Made by a program: the position numbers and the translations under genes. The notes below the pieces were generated by a model. It made no database searches and was not told where the DNA came from. It saw nothing but the letters and a program-made list of their open reading frames with translations. 64,000 nt of DNA. Origin: Mytilus galloprovincialis. Its lineage: Eukaryota; Mollusca; Bivalvia; Mytilida; Mytilidae. Shown here one piece after another: positions 1 through 11,025 of this stretch (positions are counted from its first letter, which is position 1; every line of letters starts with the position of its first letter). The stretch is from NCBI RefSeq assembly GCF_965363235.1, contig NC_134846.1, positions 31,382,218 to 31,446,217 of the forward strand, given 5' to 3'.

Positions 1-234
1 GGTTTGCCATCTGCGTTTTTTTTTAACAAAGCATGGTTGGTAACATATTATGAATTTACTTACAATTTCGGTAGACGGAATCAGAAAAAAATCACTATCC
101 TGTGTCGAATACCTAAAAATTGTCAAAGAATATGAAAAGTGTTTGTAGAAAAGTACGGTTTCATTTTTCAAGTACAACGCTAATTCGTCGAGTCCATTGA
201 GTGAAAGAAAAGGCAGGATGAGCAACTTGTGACC

Positions 235-250
235 GGGGGGGGGGGGGGGG
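235..250. repeat. poly-G tract, 16 bases
   Basis: An uninterrupted run of 16 G. It is a simple repeat and prone to assembly or read error. No gene is recognisable in the surrounding 1-940. Confidence 0.9.
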
Positions 251-940
251 ACGGATGAGTCCATGCAAAAAATATGTGGATTGAGCTTTTTTTAGTTTTT
301 CATTGAACTTTTGATGTCGTCCCTTGATCCCGAGGACAAATTTGAATTAAATATTTCGATGGGAAAACTGTTAAGATTTTAAAGTTTAGAATTTTACTAT
401 CAATTGAAGAAAATTATAAAACCAATGAATTTCACATGCACATTTATAAAAGCTGGAATTGTGATTGCTTAATCAAGAACACAATCATGTACGCAAATAC
501 GACGATGGAAGCTTTAAACGACCTTGACCAGCTACGTGAATATTGATCAGTCCATTCAACGTTACATAGTACGTGTGTTCTATTTTCGCAGGTGTGAGGT
601 CGAAGGTTTGAATTGACCAATGAAAACGATCGTTCCTTAAAGAGTTACTCTAATAAAGTTTGTTTGACTGATTACGTCGCAATACCTTTCGATAAGCTTT
701 ACCGCATATGAGTATAATGATAAACTGAATTATATGTTATTGACAAAGACAACAAATGTATAACTTTTTAGCTCTAGGTTTACCAAGTATACAAACTAAT
801 TTAATTATTTTATGATCCCATCAAACATTTATGGCAGATATTAATCTAATAATGTTACAACTTACGTTTCTCCTCATTTGGCGTATTTATAGACAACACT
901 TTATCTGTAAAGAAAAATATGTACTTAATTAATAGAGAAT

Positions 941-1068
941 ATCATATGGCAATTTCAATATCGCATCCGTATCAAGCCGAGACACCAATATAATCCCAAG
1001 AGCTCTGCTCGAGGGATTATATTGGTTGAGGGTTGATACGGTGTGTGATATTGAAAAAGCCATATCAT
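941..1068. repeat. Foldback (hairpin) element
   Basis: The left arm begins near ATATGGCAATTTCAATAT and its reverse complement returns as ATATTGAAAAAGCCATAT at the right end. Inner arms pair CCAATATAATCCC with GGGATTATATTGG around a loop of about 16 bases. Arms are about 55 bp with small mismatches. It resembles a MITE or foldback element; no coding capacity and no certain target duplication. Confidence 0.8.
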
Positions 1069-1118
1069 ATACACTTTATTATATACATATATACCTCAAG
1101 TAGATGTTTTTATGTGAC

Positions 1119-1213
1119 TTGACGTCATACAGATAAGGAGGTTTGAAATGACGTCATACAGATTATAGGTTTGAACATTGAATGCAATCGATGACGTGAC
1201 GTCATACAGATTA
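1119..1213. repeat. Three copies of TGACGTCATACAGAT (CRE-like palindromes)
   Basis: TGACGTCATACAGAT occurs three times in under 100 bp, at about 1120, 1149 and 1197. Each contains the palindrome TGACGTCA, the consensus cAMP-response element bound by CREB/ATF proteins. The copies keep the same 3' flank, so they arose by local duplication. No adjacent gene is seen, so a regulatory role is only a possibility. Confidence 0.5.
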
Positions 1214-2218
1214 AAGATATCATCACGGGTGGCTGATACAGCAAGCTTGCCAATAATTGTATTACTTATACAATTTATCTGTATTTACTATTAAGTATAT
1301 AATAAAAGAAAATATCTGCTTATTGTTTGATATTGTATCTTGACCTACAAGAGACATTAAATCACTTAAAATGTGTTCTTCCATTGCAAATACCGAAGTC
1401 TAATTCAAAAGTAATCCGCTTTATACTGTATTTTTTGTAAAAATACTAAATATTTTTTAATTCAACTTTTTGTTAACTACTTGTTTATCAGATTTGTGCC
1501 GCAAACGCCCGATATTGGTTACATTAGAAAACAATATACAACGGTCCGAAATAATGGGAAAAAACGGAAAGAAAAAATATTACGAACATTACAAATATAT
1601 ATATATATATATTACGGATTACAAATGTGTCGAGGTTTGTGATTGGATAAAAACACAGAGATGTCAGTATATATTCAGGAAACTGCAGGCGTATATACGA
1701 CGTTTGTATCCCCAAAAAAATCATCATAACACCGGTTACTCTGTGACGTAGTCAATAGCTATACAGAATACATAAGTAATGGCAAAGGCTCACAGAGGGA
1801 AAATAATGCTTCAGTCAATAATACATTTTTAATACAAAATCACACAATTTATACTTTTAATACTTAAATTTAATGTTAAAAGTGTTATTATAAATTATTA
1901 CATACACAATAAAATTATGTTCACAGCAAATTAGAAAATCCTTCACGTATGCGGAACATATCAGGTTGGGTTTTTCAATATATGTGTTGTAAAAAACAAA
2001 ACCACAAACACATACAAACACGTTAAAATATGATATTTAAAAACTTTATTGAAACCACTTTTTAACGGGGAAAAATTGTCACGATAAAAAAGGTGCATTT
2101 AAATGGATTACTTAAAAATATTAAAGAAACAATAAACATGTAATGAATATACATGCTGCATTGTGAATGTTCAACAAATACCTGCACTGGAAAATAACAC
2201 TAAGTCAGGGGTAATCCG

Positions 2219-2374
2219 TTATATATATGTAATTCAGGTTTCAGACAGGGTATATACTGTGACATTCCCGGCTTAGGGCTTATATTCCCTTCGCCTTTGG
2301 CTCAGAGGATATAAACTCTAAGCCGGGAATGTCACAGTAAGTACATACCCTGTCTGAGACCTGAATAACATATA
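2219..2374. repeat. Foldback element, about 155 bp
   Basis: Left arm includes CAGACAGGGTATATACTGTG and CATTCCCGGCTTAG; the right arm carries their reverse complements, CTAAGCCGGGAATG and ACATACCCTGTCTG. The loop lies near 2289-2305. It is a non-coding MITE-like hairpin unrelated in sequence to the other foldbacks in the window. Confidence 0.85.
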
Positions 2375-2589
2375 ATATTTCGGTTTTAACTGTTTAATTG
2401 TATAAGATAGTTTATAGTTTAATCAAAGTAGATTGATTTGATTCATGTCATATCATGATCATACTGATGAAGGATATCTATTATCCGAAATATTTATAAA
2501 TAATTGCATTTAAAGTTTCCTTTTTTTTAAGGGGGGTGGGTTATTGGTGTTGTTTTGAAGACTTTTAGGCGTTTATATATTTATATATA

Positions 2590-2885
2590 TATATAAGTAT
2601 GTCTGAACCGGACTCTACAACAAATCCTATTAAATTTTCTATTGGATCACCATCAGTGATGCTGATACAAGGTTGAAAATATATCTATATATATAAATCG
2701 TCGAAACATCGGCCTAACATTGTTAAAATGCATATATGTTTCGCAATGTTTTTTATTCTTGCCTCACCTGGATTAGAACTCATGCTACTGAGATATCGTG
2801 GCATCAAATCGTGTTGCACTATGCAGTACGCGCTAGATTCTCAACCACCTAGACTTCACAGTTATAAAGCTTTCGGTGGCTAGGT
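2590..2885 (-). mobile_element. Possible tRNA-derived short retroposon
   Basis: Read on the minus strand, about 2870-2755 has a tRNA-like pattern: a box-A-like stretch near TAGGTGGTTGAGAATC and a degenerate box-B-like GAGTTCTAATCCAG about 60 bases later. The rest has no coding capacity. The promoter boxes diverge from consensus, so this is a tentative SINE call. Confidence 0.3.
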
Positions 2886-4229
2886 GTTACATTTTCCTCG
2901 TCAGTTTTTTATCTATCGTCGTAACACAGTACATGATACAGAAGGCATGACTTATTTTTTGTAAAGGATCCTACCAATTAAAGTAAGATGCAGTCAAAGA
3001 AATAATTATATCATAAATAAGTCTGAACCACTGACGACCCTACAACATTAAGTTGTTTTGTTTTTGTGTAAACAATAATTGTTGTTACATAACCAGAAAT
3101 AAAGTTTATATCCAATATTTATTTACTTGAAAAAGCCTGTTTTTTAAAACAAATTCTAGAAGATTGATCAATCGAAACATGCGAAATGTTTTAAGAACGC
3201 GATTTTTTTTACGCTGATTCATATCAAAATTTTAACATGTAATACCAATAAAGAAAATTATTATAGAAAATTATAATACTAATTTTAATTATGATGTATT
3301 CTAGTAGACTTTTAAAGGCGTGGCTTCATGACAGAATGTCTATATATTTATAATGAATCGCGATCGTACAAAACGGTACAAGAATCGTTAATAATGATCT
3401 TACCATTTGATAACTTAAATCAAGTGCATCGTCAGGATTGAAGATTTTCTTTATAGATTTTATGCCAAAAATCATCTGCTTTCCAATCAAATGGGGTAGG
3501 ATGCACAATTATAGTTTTTTTAAGTTGAATTACTCCCTAAAACAGCAAGAAGCAATGGAAGTTGTACATATATCATGTATATTAGATAAAAATCAAAGTA
3601 TCCGACTCAGCTGTACAGAAATTAAGAACAAATCATGAACAATTAAGAGAAAAAATTGAAACAATGGACAAATGATAGCTTATAACTATAGAGAGCTCAC
3701 TTACGAGACTGTTAATTATGCTTTAAACGACTTCTACGAATACGAGAAACTTACTTGTTCCAGCGTTTTAATGTTGTTGCATATAACAAAATAATATACC
3801 CCCGAAATATCAAAATATTCATCCGTCATCAAGCATCAAGCAGCAGGCTAACAGACATTACTAATACATTGTCGTTTTGGGTTCCAAAATATTATAGATC
3901 TTACAAATTATAGATCCTACAAAATTTAGATTTGTTGTGTTTTAAACCACTTTTAAGCACCGCATTTGGGCCATTTCGTGGCGACCAGTTTTCGGAGTCC
4001 CCGGAGAAAACCACCGACCTTCGATAGGAAAAATGACAATCCTAGTCAATTAAGACTGGAGTCGAGTGTACCCGCACGAGCAGGGTTCTTACAAATATAA
4101 AGCCAACATATTTGAGATTTTTGCAATTTTATTGTTGCCTATTTATTTATTGAAACTGAAGAAGGAGGAATCGACCAAGTAAAAGAGACAATTGTATCCA
4201 CAATTCCCTCCAACATTACTAGGGTAAAG

Positions 4230-4690
4230 TGTTTTCTATACCTAAGAAACTGCCTATACCAAGTCAGGAATATGACAGTTGTTGTCCCTCATTGTTGTCC
4301 ATTCATTTAATGTGTTTGAGAATTTGATTCGATTAGGAACGTTCCGTTTTGAATTTTCCATCGGAGTTCAGTTTTGTTTTGTGATTTAATTTTTTTACAA
4401 AGCAGAAAGTATGCATACATTTATGCATAGACAAACAAAGTTACATACAATAATATCATCACTCTGATATGATGACGTAAAAATACAAAAAAAAAGAAGG
4501 TACCTGTCCCATATTTGTTATATTACTAGTATAGGAAATGGTGGATTAGTCCTGGTTATATAGGTAGCATCTAAAACCCTCACTTGTGTAACAGTCGCAT
4601 AATATCTAATGATATTGACAACAATGAGTGAACAGAAGTCTACATGCTGTGCAAACCTTTATCACAATAAAGACAAACAAAAATGTCAAC
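4230..4690. repeat. Fragments of a dispersed repeat (GTCAGGAATATGACAG family)
   Basis: Contains CCAAGTCAGGAATATGACAG followed by TTGTTGTCC and CATTCATTT. The same words recur in reverse orientation at 20455-20500 and in part inside the repeats at 9660 and 25040. They are fragments of one dispersed family; no gene is visible between 2.9 and 4.8 kb. Confidence 0.5.
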
Positions 4691-4841
4691 AAAGAAAAAC
4701 AAAGAAAACCAAAAGAGCATATAGACAAAGCACATATTAATTGAAAAGACAAGAATACACAAAAAAAAACAGCATAACAGATCAATGGCTGGATACATAG
4801 TTATTGAGCCACGCCTAAAACATATTACATAAAATGGAATA

Positions 4842-4870
4842 TTACAGTACTTGCAACCTTAGGCGTTACT
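4842..4870 (+). repeat. E1 left terminal inverted repeat
   Basis: Starts TTACAGTACTTGCAAC and ends GGCGTTACT. It matches the reverse complement of 9260-9288 at 28 of 29 positions. Confidence 0.85.
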
Positions 4871-5340
4871 GTTTGACGTGAACTTGACTGATCGGTGAAT
4901 GATCGGTGACGGATGTTTGACTGATCGATGAGTGATCGGTGATCGGTGACCCATAGGATCCGTCAGATAAGTCAAATAACCTATGTGAGAGTTACCCTGA
5001 CAACTGTCACCGATCGAACAGTAAATTAGATTTATGCACGGATCGGACGGATACGTATATATTTAAAATTCTTATGTAAACCGAACTCCACAGTATTTAC
5101 AATCGATGAACGCGGACCTCTACGAAGACACCTTAATTTACACGTTATAATTTGTAATAAAATTAGTTGCAATACAAAAATAAAAATAGTTTAACAGAAT
5201 AAGATGCTTAGAGCGTTAAATTGTTTGTGTTGATTATTATTTTCGTATTAAATATTATAAACATCAGAGACATATAATACATAATTGTATTATATGACTC
5301 TGTTAACATGAACTTATTTCTACGAAAACGGTTATTGTTG

Positions 5341-8140
5341 ACCGCCATTGGATTTTTAAACTTTTTTAGTTTCGAATAGGTTGTTTTTTTCATGAAATTA
5401 AAAGAATGTCAAAGAAATGATATTAAAAGTTTGTTCCCATTGTTTAGAATTACCAAAATTGACATTCTTTTTATCAAATATTGTACTATTTTATTTGCAA
5501 TCAGTTATTTTTACCATCTTGAGACAAGTCTTCTAATTAGAATTGAGATATAATGAGAATTAAAATACTTAAACTTTTATTTTTGTGGAATAAGAATGTA
5601 GTTATTGATTTATTTTGATGCATATTATCAACTGTCATATGATTTCAGTACTTTTTGTACATAATCATTGGCTGTTCTTCATAAAATAATCTTACTTTAA
5701 GGAAAACGATATTAAATTTTTGTACGCATTGCCTAAAATGCAAATATTTCTTCATTTTACTGAAAATTATTGACCGCCATTGGATTTTTGTACTTTTTAT
5801 AGTTTAGAATAGTTTTTTTTCATAAAATTAAAAGAATGGCAGAGAAATCATATTCAAATTTTATTCGCATTGTTAAAATAACCAAAATTATTCTTCTTTT
5901 TATTAAAAATGATACTATTTTATTTGAAATCAGTTATTTTTACCATCTAGAGACAAGTCTTCTAATCAGAATTGACATATAGTGAGAATTAAAATACTTA
6001 AACTTTTATTTTTGTGGAATAAAAATGCAGTTATTGATTTATTTTGATACAAATTATTAACCATCATATGATTTCAGTACTTTTTGTACATCATGATTGG
6101 CTGTTCTTCATAGAATAAGTTAACTTTCAGGAAAAAGATATAAAATTTTTGTACACGTTGCTTTAAATGCAAATATTTCTTCATTTTACTGAAAATTATT
6201 GACCACAATTGGATTTTGTACTTTTTATAGTTTAAAATAGTTTTTTTGTTCATAAAATTAAAGGAATGTAAGAGAAATCATACTAAAATTTTGTTTGCAT
6301 TGTTTAAAATAATCAAAATTATTCTTCTTTTTATGAAAAATGATACTATTTTATTTGAAATCAGTTATTTTTACCATTTTGAGACAAGTCTTCTAATCAG
6401 AATTCAGATATAATGAGAATTAGAATACTTAAACTTTTATTTTTGTGGAATAAGAATGTAGTTTTTGATTTATTTTGATACAAATTATTAACTGTCATAT
6501 GATTTCAGTACTTTTTGTACATCAGGATTGGCTGTTCTTCATAAAATATGCTTACTTTAAGGAAAAAGATATTAAAGTTTTGTACGCATTACCTAAAATG
6601 CAAATATTTCTTCATTTTACTGAAAATTATTGACCGCCATTGGATTTTTATACTTTTTATAGTTGAGGATCAATTTTTTTTCATAAAATTAAAATAATAT
6701 CAGAAAAATCATACTAAAATTTTGTTCGCATTGTTTAAAATAATCAAAATTATTCTTCTTTTTATCAAAAATGATACTATTTTATTTGAAATCAGTTATT
6801 TTTACCATCTTGAGACAAGTCTTTTAATCAGAATTCAGATATAATGAGAATTAAAATACTTAAACTTTTATTTTTGTGGAATAAGAATGTAGTTATTGAT
6901 TTATTTTGATACAAATTATTAACCGTCATATGATTTCAGTACTTTTTGTACATAAGGATTGGCTGTTCTTCTTGAAATATGCCTTCTTTCAGGAAAAAGA
7001 TATAAAATTTTTGTACGCGTTTCCTAAAATCAAATATTGTTTCATTTTACTGAAAATGATTGACCGCCATTGGATTTTTATACTTTTTATAGTTGAGGAT
7101 AAATTTTTTTTCATAAAATTAAAATAATATCAGAAAAATTATACTAAAATTTTGTTGGCATTGTTTAAAATAATCAAAATTATTCTTGTTTTTATCAAAA
7201 ATGATACTATTTTATTTGATATCAGTTATTTTTACCATTTTGAGACAAGTCTTCTAATCAGAATTCAGATATAATGAGAATTAAAATACTTAAACTTTTA
7301 TTTTTGTGGAATAAGAATGTAGTTATTGATTTATTTTGATACAAATTATTAACCGTCACATGATTTCAGTACTTTTTGTACATCAGGATTGGCTGTTCTT
7401 CATAAAATATGCTTACTTTTAGGAAAAAGATATAAAATTTTTGTACGCGTTTCCTAAAATGCAAATATTGTTTCATTTTACTGAAAATTATTGCCCGCCA
7501 TTGGATTTTTTTTATACTTTTTATAGTTGAGAATAGGTTTTTTTTCATAAAATTAAAATAATATCAGAAAAATCATACTAAAGTTTTGTTCGCATTGTTT
7601 AAAATAATCAAAATTATTCTTCTTTTTATCAAAAATGATACTATTTTATTTGAAATCAGTTATTTTTACCATCTTGAGACAAGTCTTCTAATCAGAATTG
7701 AGATATAATGAGAATTAAAATACTTAAACTTTTATTTTTGTGGAATAAGAATGTAGTTATTGATTTATTTTGATACAAATAATAACCGTCACATGATTTC
7801 AGTACTTTTTGTACATTATGATTGGCTGTTCTTCATAAAATATGCTTACTCTATGGAAAAAGATATTAAATTTGTACGCGTTGCCTAAAATGCAAATATT
7901 TCTTCATTTTACTGAAAATTATTGACCGCCGTTGGATTTTGTACTTTTTATAGTTTAAAATAGTTTTTTTTGTTCATAAAATTAAAGGAATGTCAGAGAA
8001 ATCATACTTAAATTTTATTCGCATTGTTTAAAATAACCAAAATTATTCTTCTTTTTATTAAAGATGATACTATTTTATTTGAAATCAGTTATTTTGCGAT
8101 CTTGAGACAAGTCTGCTAATTAGAATTGAGATGTAATAAG
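5341..8140 (+). repeat. 430-bp tandem repeat array, about 6.5 units
   Basis: The landmark ACCGCCATTGG (with small variants) falls at 5341, 5773, 6202, 6633, 7063, 7494 and 7925, giving periods of 429-432 bp. Each unit also carries GAGACAAGTCTTCTAAT and CAGTACTTTTTGTACAT. Units differ by scattered substitutions and short indels. After an insertion at 8143 a more diverged partial unit continues to about 8600. Long periods and no spacers rule out a CRISPR array. Open frames inside are short and not conserved in frame between units. Confidence 0.95.
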
Positions 8141-8142
8141 AA

Positions 8143-8226
8143 CTGTTGGTGACCCTCTGCTGTTGTTTTTTATTTGGGCGGGTTGTTGTCTCTTTGACAC
8201 ATTCCCCATTTCCATTCTCAATTTTA
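8143..8226 (+). mobile_element. Short retroposon 3' end inserted in the 430-bp array
   Basis: About 84 bp containing GGGCGGGTTGTTGTCTCTTT and ending CCATTTCCATTCTCAATTTT. Other array units read AGAATTAAAATAC here without it, so it inserted after the array formed. The same 3' end recurs at 40.9, 45.7 and 62.6 kb (family B), which points to 5'-truncated copies of one retroposon. Confidence 0.75.
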
Positions 8227-9259
8227 TTAAAATACTTAAAATAAATGATTGCATTACTTTTTGTCCATCAGGATTGGTTGTTCTTCATAAATTATGTTTA
8301 CTTTAAGGAAAGAGATATTATTTTTTTGTACGTGTTGGCAAAAATGCAAATATTTCTTCTCATATTGGAAAATATTGTAATTTAAATTGCAATCAGTTGT
8401 TATAAATGATTTTCATATGTTTTTTGTAGAAAATGTGAATTATTCAAGAATAAATTTGCTTATTTCTTTTTTTTAAGGAAATATATTTATGTTTACCACC
8501 ATTGGATTTTTGTACTTTTTATTGTTTAGGAGTAGTTATCTTTTTTATTAAAAAAAAGACTATCAGAAAAATATAATGTAATGTTGTTTGCATTGTTTAA
8601 AATTATTTCTATTTCTTGTTAAAAAATACAGCAGTTATTTTTGTAATTTGTTATTTTAAATGCTTCGATTGTGACGAGAATATAGAAAGTCCGTGATTAT
8701 GATAAGTTTTTTTAAAGAATTTTATGATGATAAGTATACAAAAATTGAAAATATTGAAAAAAATAGACTACATTTTTCAATAACTGATTCTTTCATTTTG
8801 TTTTTTCCCGAGAATGTTTGGAAAATGATAAAATAAAAATCGCGATGTAGACACCGTTTTAGAACTCGCCGGTTTTGAAAATATATAACCTAAATAAAAC
8901 GAAAAAGACCATTCTTTAATGATGATATTTTAATTTAGGTTTTACCTGTACATTTCTTTTCATTTCAATTCATAAAACTTTGCTAAATAATTAATAAACA
9001 AAATGTATCATTGAACGTTCGATTTTCAAGAGTCGCTATTTTAATTAGATTAAACGAAACTAAGATTCCGTAATTTGTATTAGTTTATGATGTGACGTAT
9101 TAAAGTTCAATCCGTCATCAAGGTCGATCGGTACTATCCGTCCGATCAGTCCGATCAGTCAATTACTTTTACTATAAGTCTGACGGATTGCTGACGTGAG
9201 TTTGACGCGAACTTGACTGATCGGTGACTGATCGATGACCGCTGACTGATCGCTGAAAT

Positions 9260-9288
9260 AGTAACGCCTAAAGTTGCAAGTACTGTAA
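9260..9288 (-). repeat. E1 right terminal inverted repeat
   Basis: Ends GTTGCAAGTACTGTAA, the reverse complement of the left end apart from one base. It is followed directly by ATA, as the left end is preceded by ATA. Confidence 0.85.
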
Positions 9289-9608
9289 ATAGTAAAGATA
9301 AACAATTAACAGGATTAACAAAGACAAACAAATGAACACAATAACATGTAGACGACGATAAAAAAAAACGTCAGTACTTAGAACTGAAATGTAAATCGAT
9401 ATATTTGGATTGACACATTCGTAATAACGTAGTCAGATATCATGAACTATAATCATCCGATATCGCAAACAGTATGTAAAAACAAAATATTACCGATTCC
9501 AAAATATACTGTAAAGATAGAAATTTATTTTATTCAAGTTCAATACAATCTTCCCAAAAAGACAAAGCATATGATTTAAGAAATTAATAAACTTGACAAA
9601 TAGGATAA

Positions 9609-10033
9609 AAAGGGAGGTTTGGCATGCCACAAAACCAGGTTCAACCCGATATTTTTTTCTTTAAAAATGTCCTGTACCAAGTCAGGAATATGGCCATTAT
9701 TATATTATAGTTTGTTTCTGTGTGTGTTACATTTTAACGTTGCGTCGTTCGTTTTCTCTTATTTTTGAGTGTAGATTCACATTGCGATAAGAAGTGTCAC
9801 GGTACTTGTCTATCCCAAATTCATGTATTTGGTATTGATGTTATATTTGTTATTCTCGTGGGATTTTGTCTGATGCTTGGTCCGTTTCTGTGTGTGTTAC
9901 ATTGTAGTGTTGTGTCATTGTTCTCCTCTTATATTTAATGCGTTTCCCTCAGTTTTAGTTTGTTACCCCGATTTTGTTTTTTCTCCATGGATTTATGAGT
10001 TTGAACAGCGGTATCCTACTGTTGCCTTTATTT
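9609..10033 (+). mobile_element. Dispersed repeat, family C copy
   Basis: Begins near GGGAGGTTTGGCATGCCAC and ends at GCGGTATCCTACTGTTGCC plus TTTATTTA. A second copy lies at 24980-25240 and a bare 3' end at 44150-44185. The shared 3' end with variable 5' extent suggests a retroposon. Non-coding. Confidence 0.7.
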
Positions 10034-10868
10034 ATAACCTGTTGAATGCATAATTATAGCTACACAAACATTGGATTTTGTTAACTGTGCTGTTGAAGTA
10101 CAATTAAAAAGACACATAAGTTAACCCTGAAAAACATTCTGTCAAAATTTGAAAATTCCTGAAACTTTTTATTTTGATAAATTGTAAACTTTTGATATAT
10201 ACTTCAGAATTACCTGATGCATATATATAAAGGTTTTGTTTTACGAACTGTAAGAGGAATTGACTGGACGCACCATGCATTCCGTATACACAATTTCACT
10301 TAAATGACCATGTTTAGCCTTCTATTATTTTTGTAGAATTCTAAGAAAATCATAATGCTGCTTTGATTTAAGGTATGAAAAAATATTTTTTCAGCATATT
10401 ACAGACGTCCAAATTTGAAAACTGTAGCAAGCTTGAAAACACAGTGTACCTCTCATGTCTAATATCATAGAGAAAAACATAGTTTAACAACCTGTCATTT
10501 TTAATGTAAAGCAAACATTTAGTATCTAACTTACACACCACCTGAACAAAAGTTCTACCTCTCCAACTGAGGGAGAAGTTTAGCTGAATAATTAGGTAAC
10601 CCAAATGCTTAATCATGCATAAACGAATGACTTGAGTCAAAAACCTGTCACTTTTATGAGTTACTAAATTCAAACAATGTGCATGCACACACTCCGGGCT
10701 ATCACTTTCATAATTTTAACATTATATTCCATATCTAACTTAACAATTATAGGTAAGTTTGTCAAACATGATAAACTTTTGTATATCTATGTGTGATGGA
10801 AGAAAAGAATGATAGACTGACGGGTTATTCTTTTAATATTTTTTTGCATAAATTTGGTTAACAACTAT

Positions 10869-11025
10869 TTACATGTAACTCAAATCATTAATGACACTAT
10901 AATGAACTCCAAATGTTTCACTGCCATCCAGGTCATCAACAATTGAATCTGGGTGCTCTGTTGTTCTTTGATTCGATTCAAGTTCTGTATCATGTTCATA
11001 GCATCCAACAACAAGATATGCCTTC
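10869..11025 (-). CDS. Gene 1 last exon: cytoplasmic tail
   Basis: Acceptor TTTAATAG precedes the exon; its first base completes a Leu codon begun in the transmembrane exon. The frame gives about 51 residues, starting KAYLVVGCYEHD and ending in VHYSVINDLSYM before TAA at 10871-10869. The tail is acidic with four tyrosines. VHYSVI matches the ITIM consensus. The overlapping minus-strand frame opening with MTNSCANS is in a different phase and is not chosen because it does not splice to the membrane exon. Confidence 0.75.

Larger units (their letters stand above)
4842..9288. mobile_element. E1: DNA-transposon-like element, 29-bp inverted ends
   Basis: Both ends carry a 29-bp terminal inverted repeat beginning TTACAGTACTTGCAAC, with one mismatch between arms. 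Just inside each end are clustered short words built on GATCGGTGA. The interior is almost wholly a 430-bp tandem array plus AT-rich sequence; no transposase frame is visible, so it looks non-autonomous. The three bases outside each end are ATA on both sides, a possible 3-bp target duplication. About 4.45 kb. The superfamily is not identified. E3 at 36.3 kb has a similar terminus. Confidence 0.75.

Noticed and set aside
5341..8140. Possible CRISPR-like array
   Set aside because: Units are 430 bp with no unique spacers, in a eukaryotic context; it is a tandem satellite-like array.
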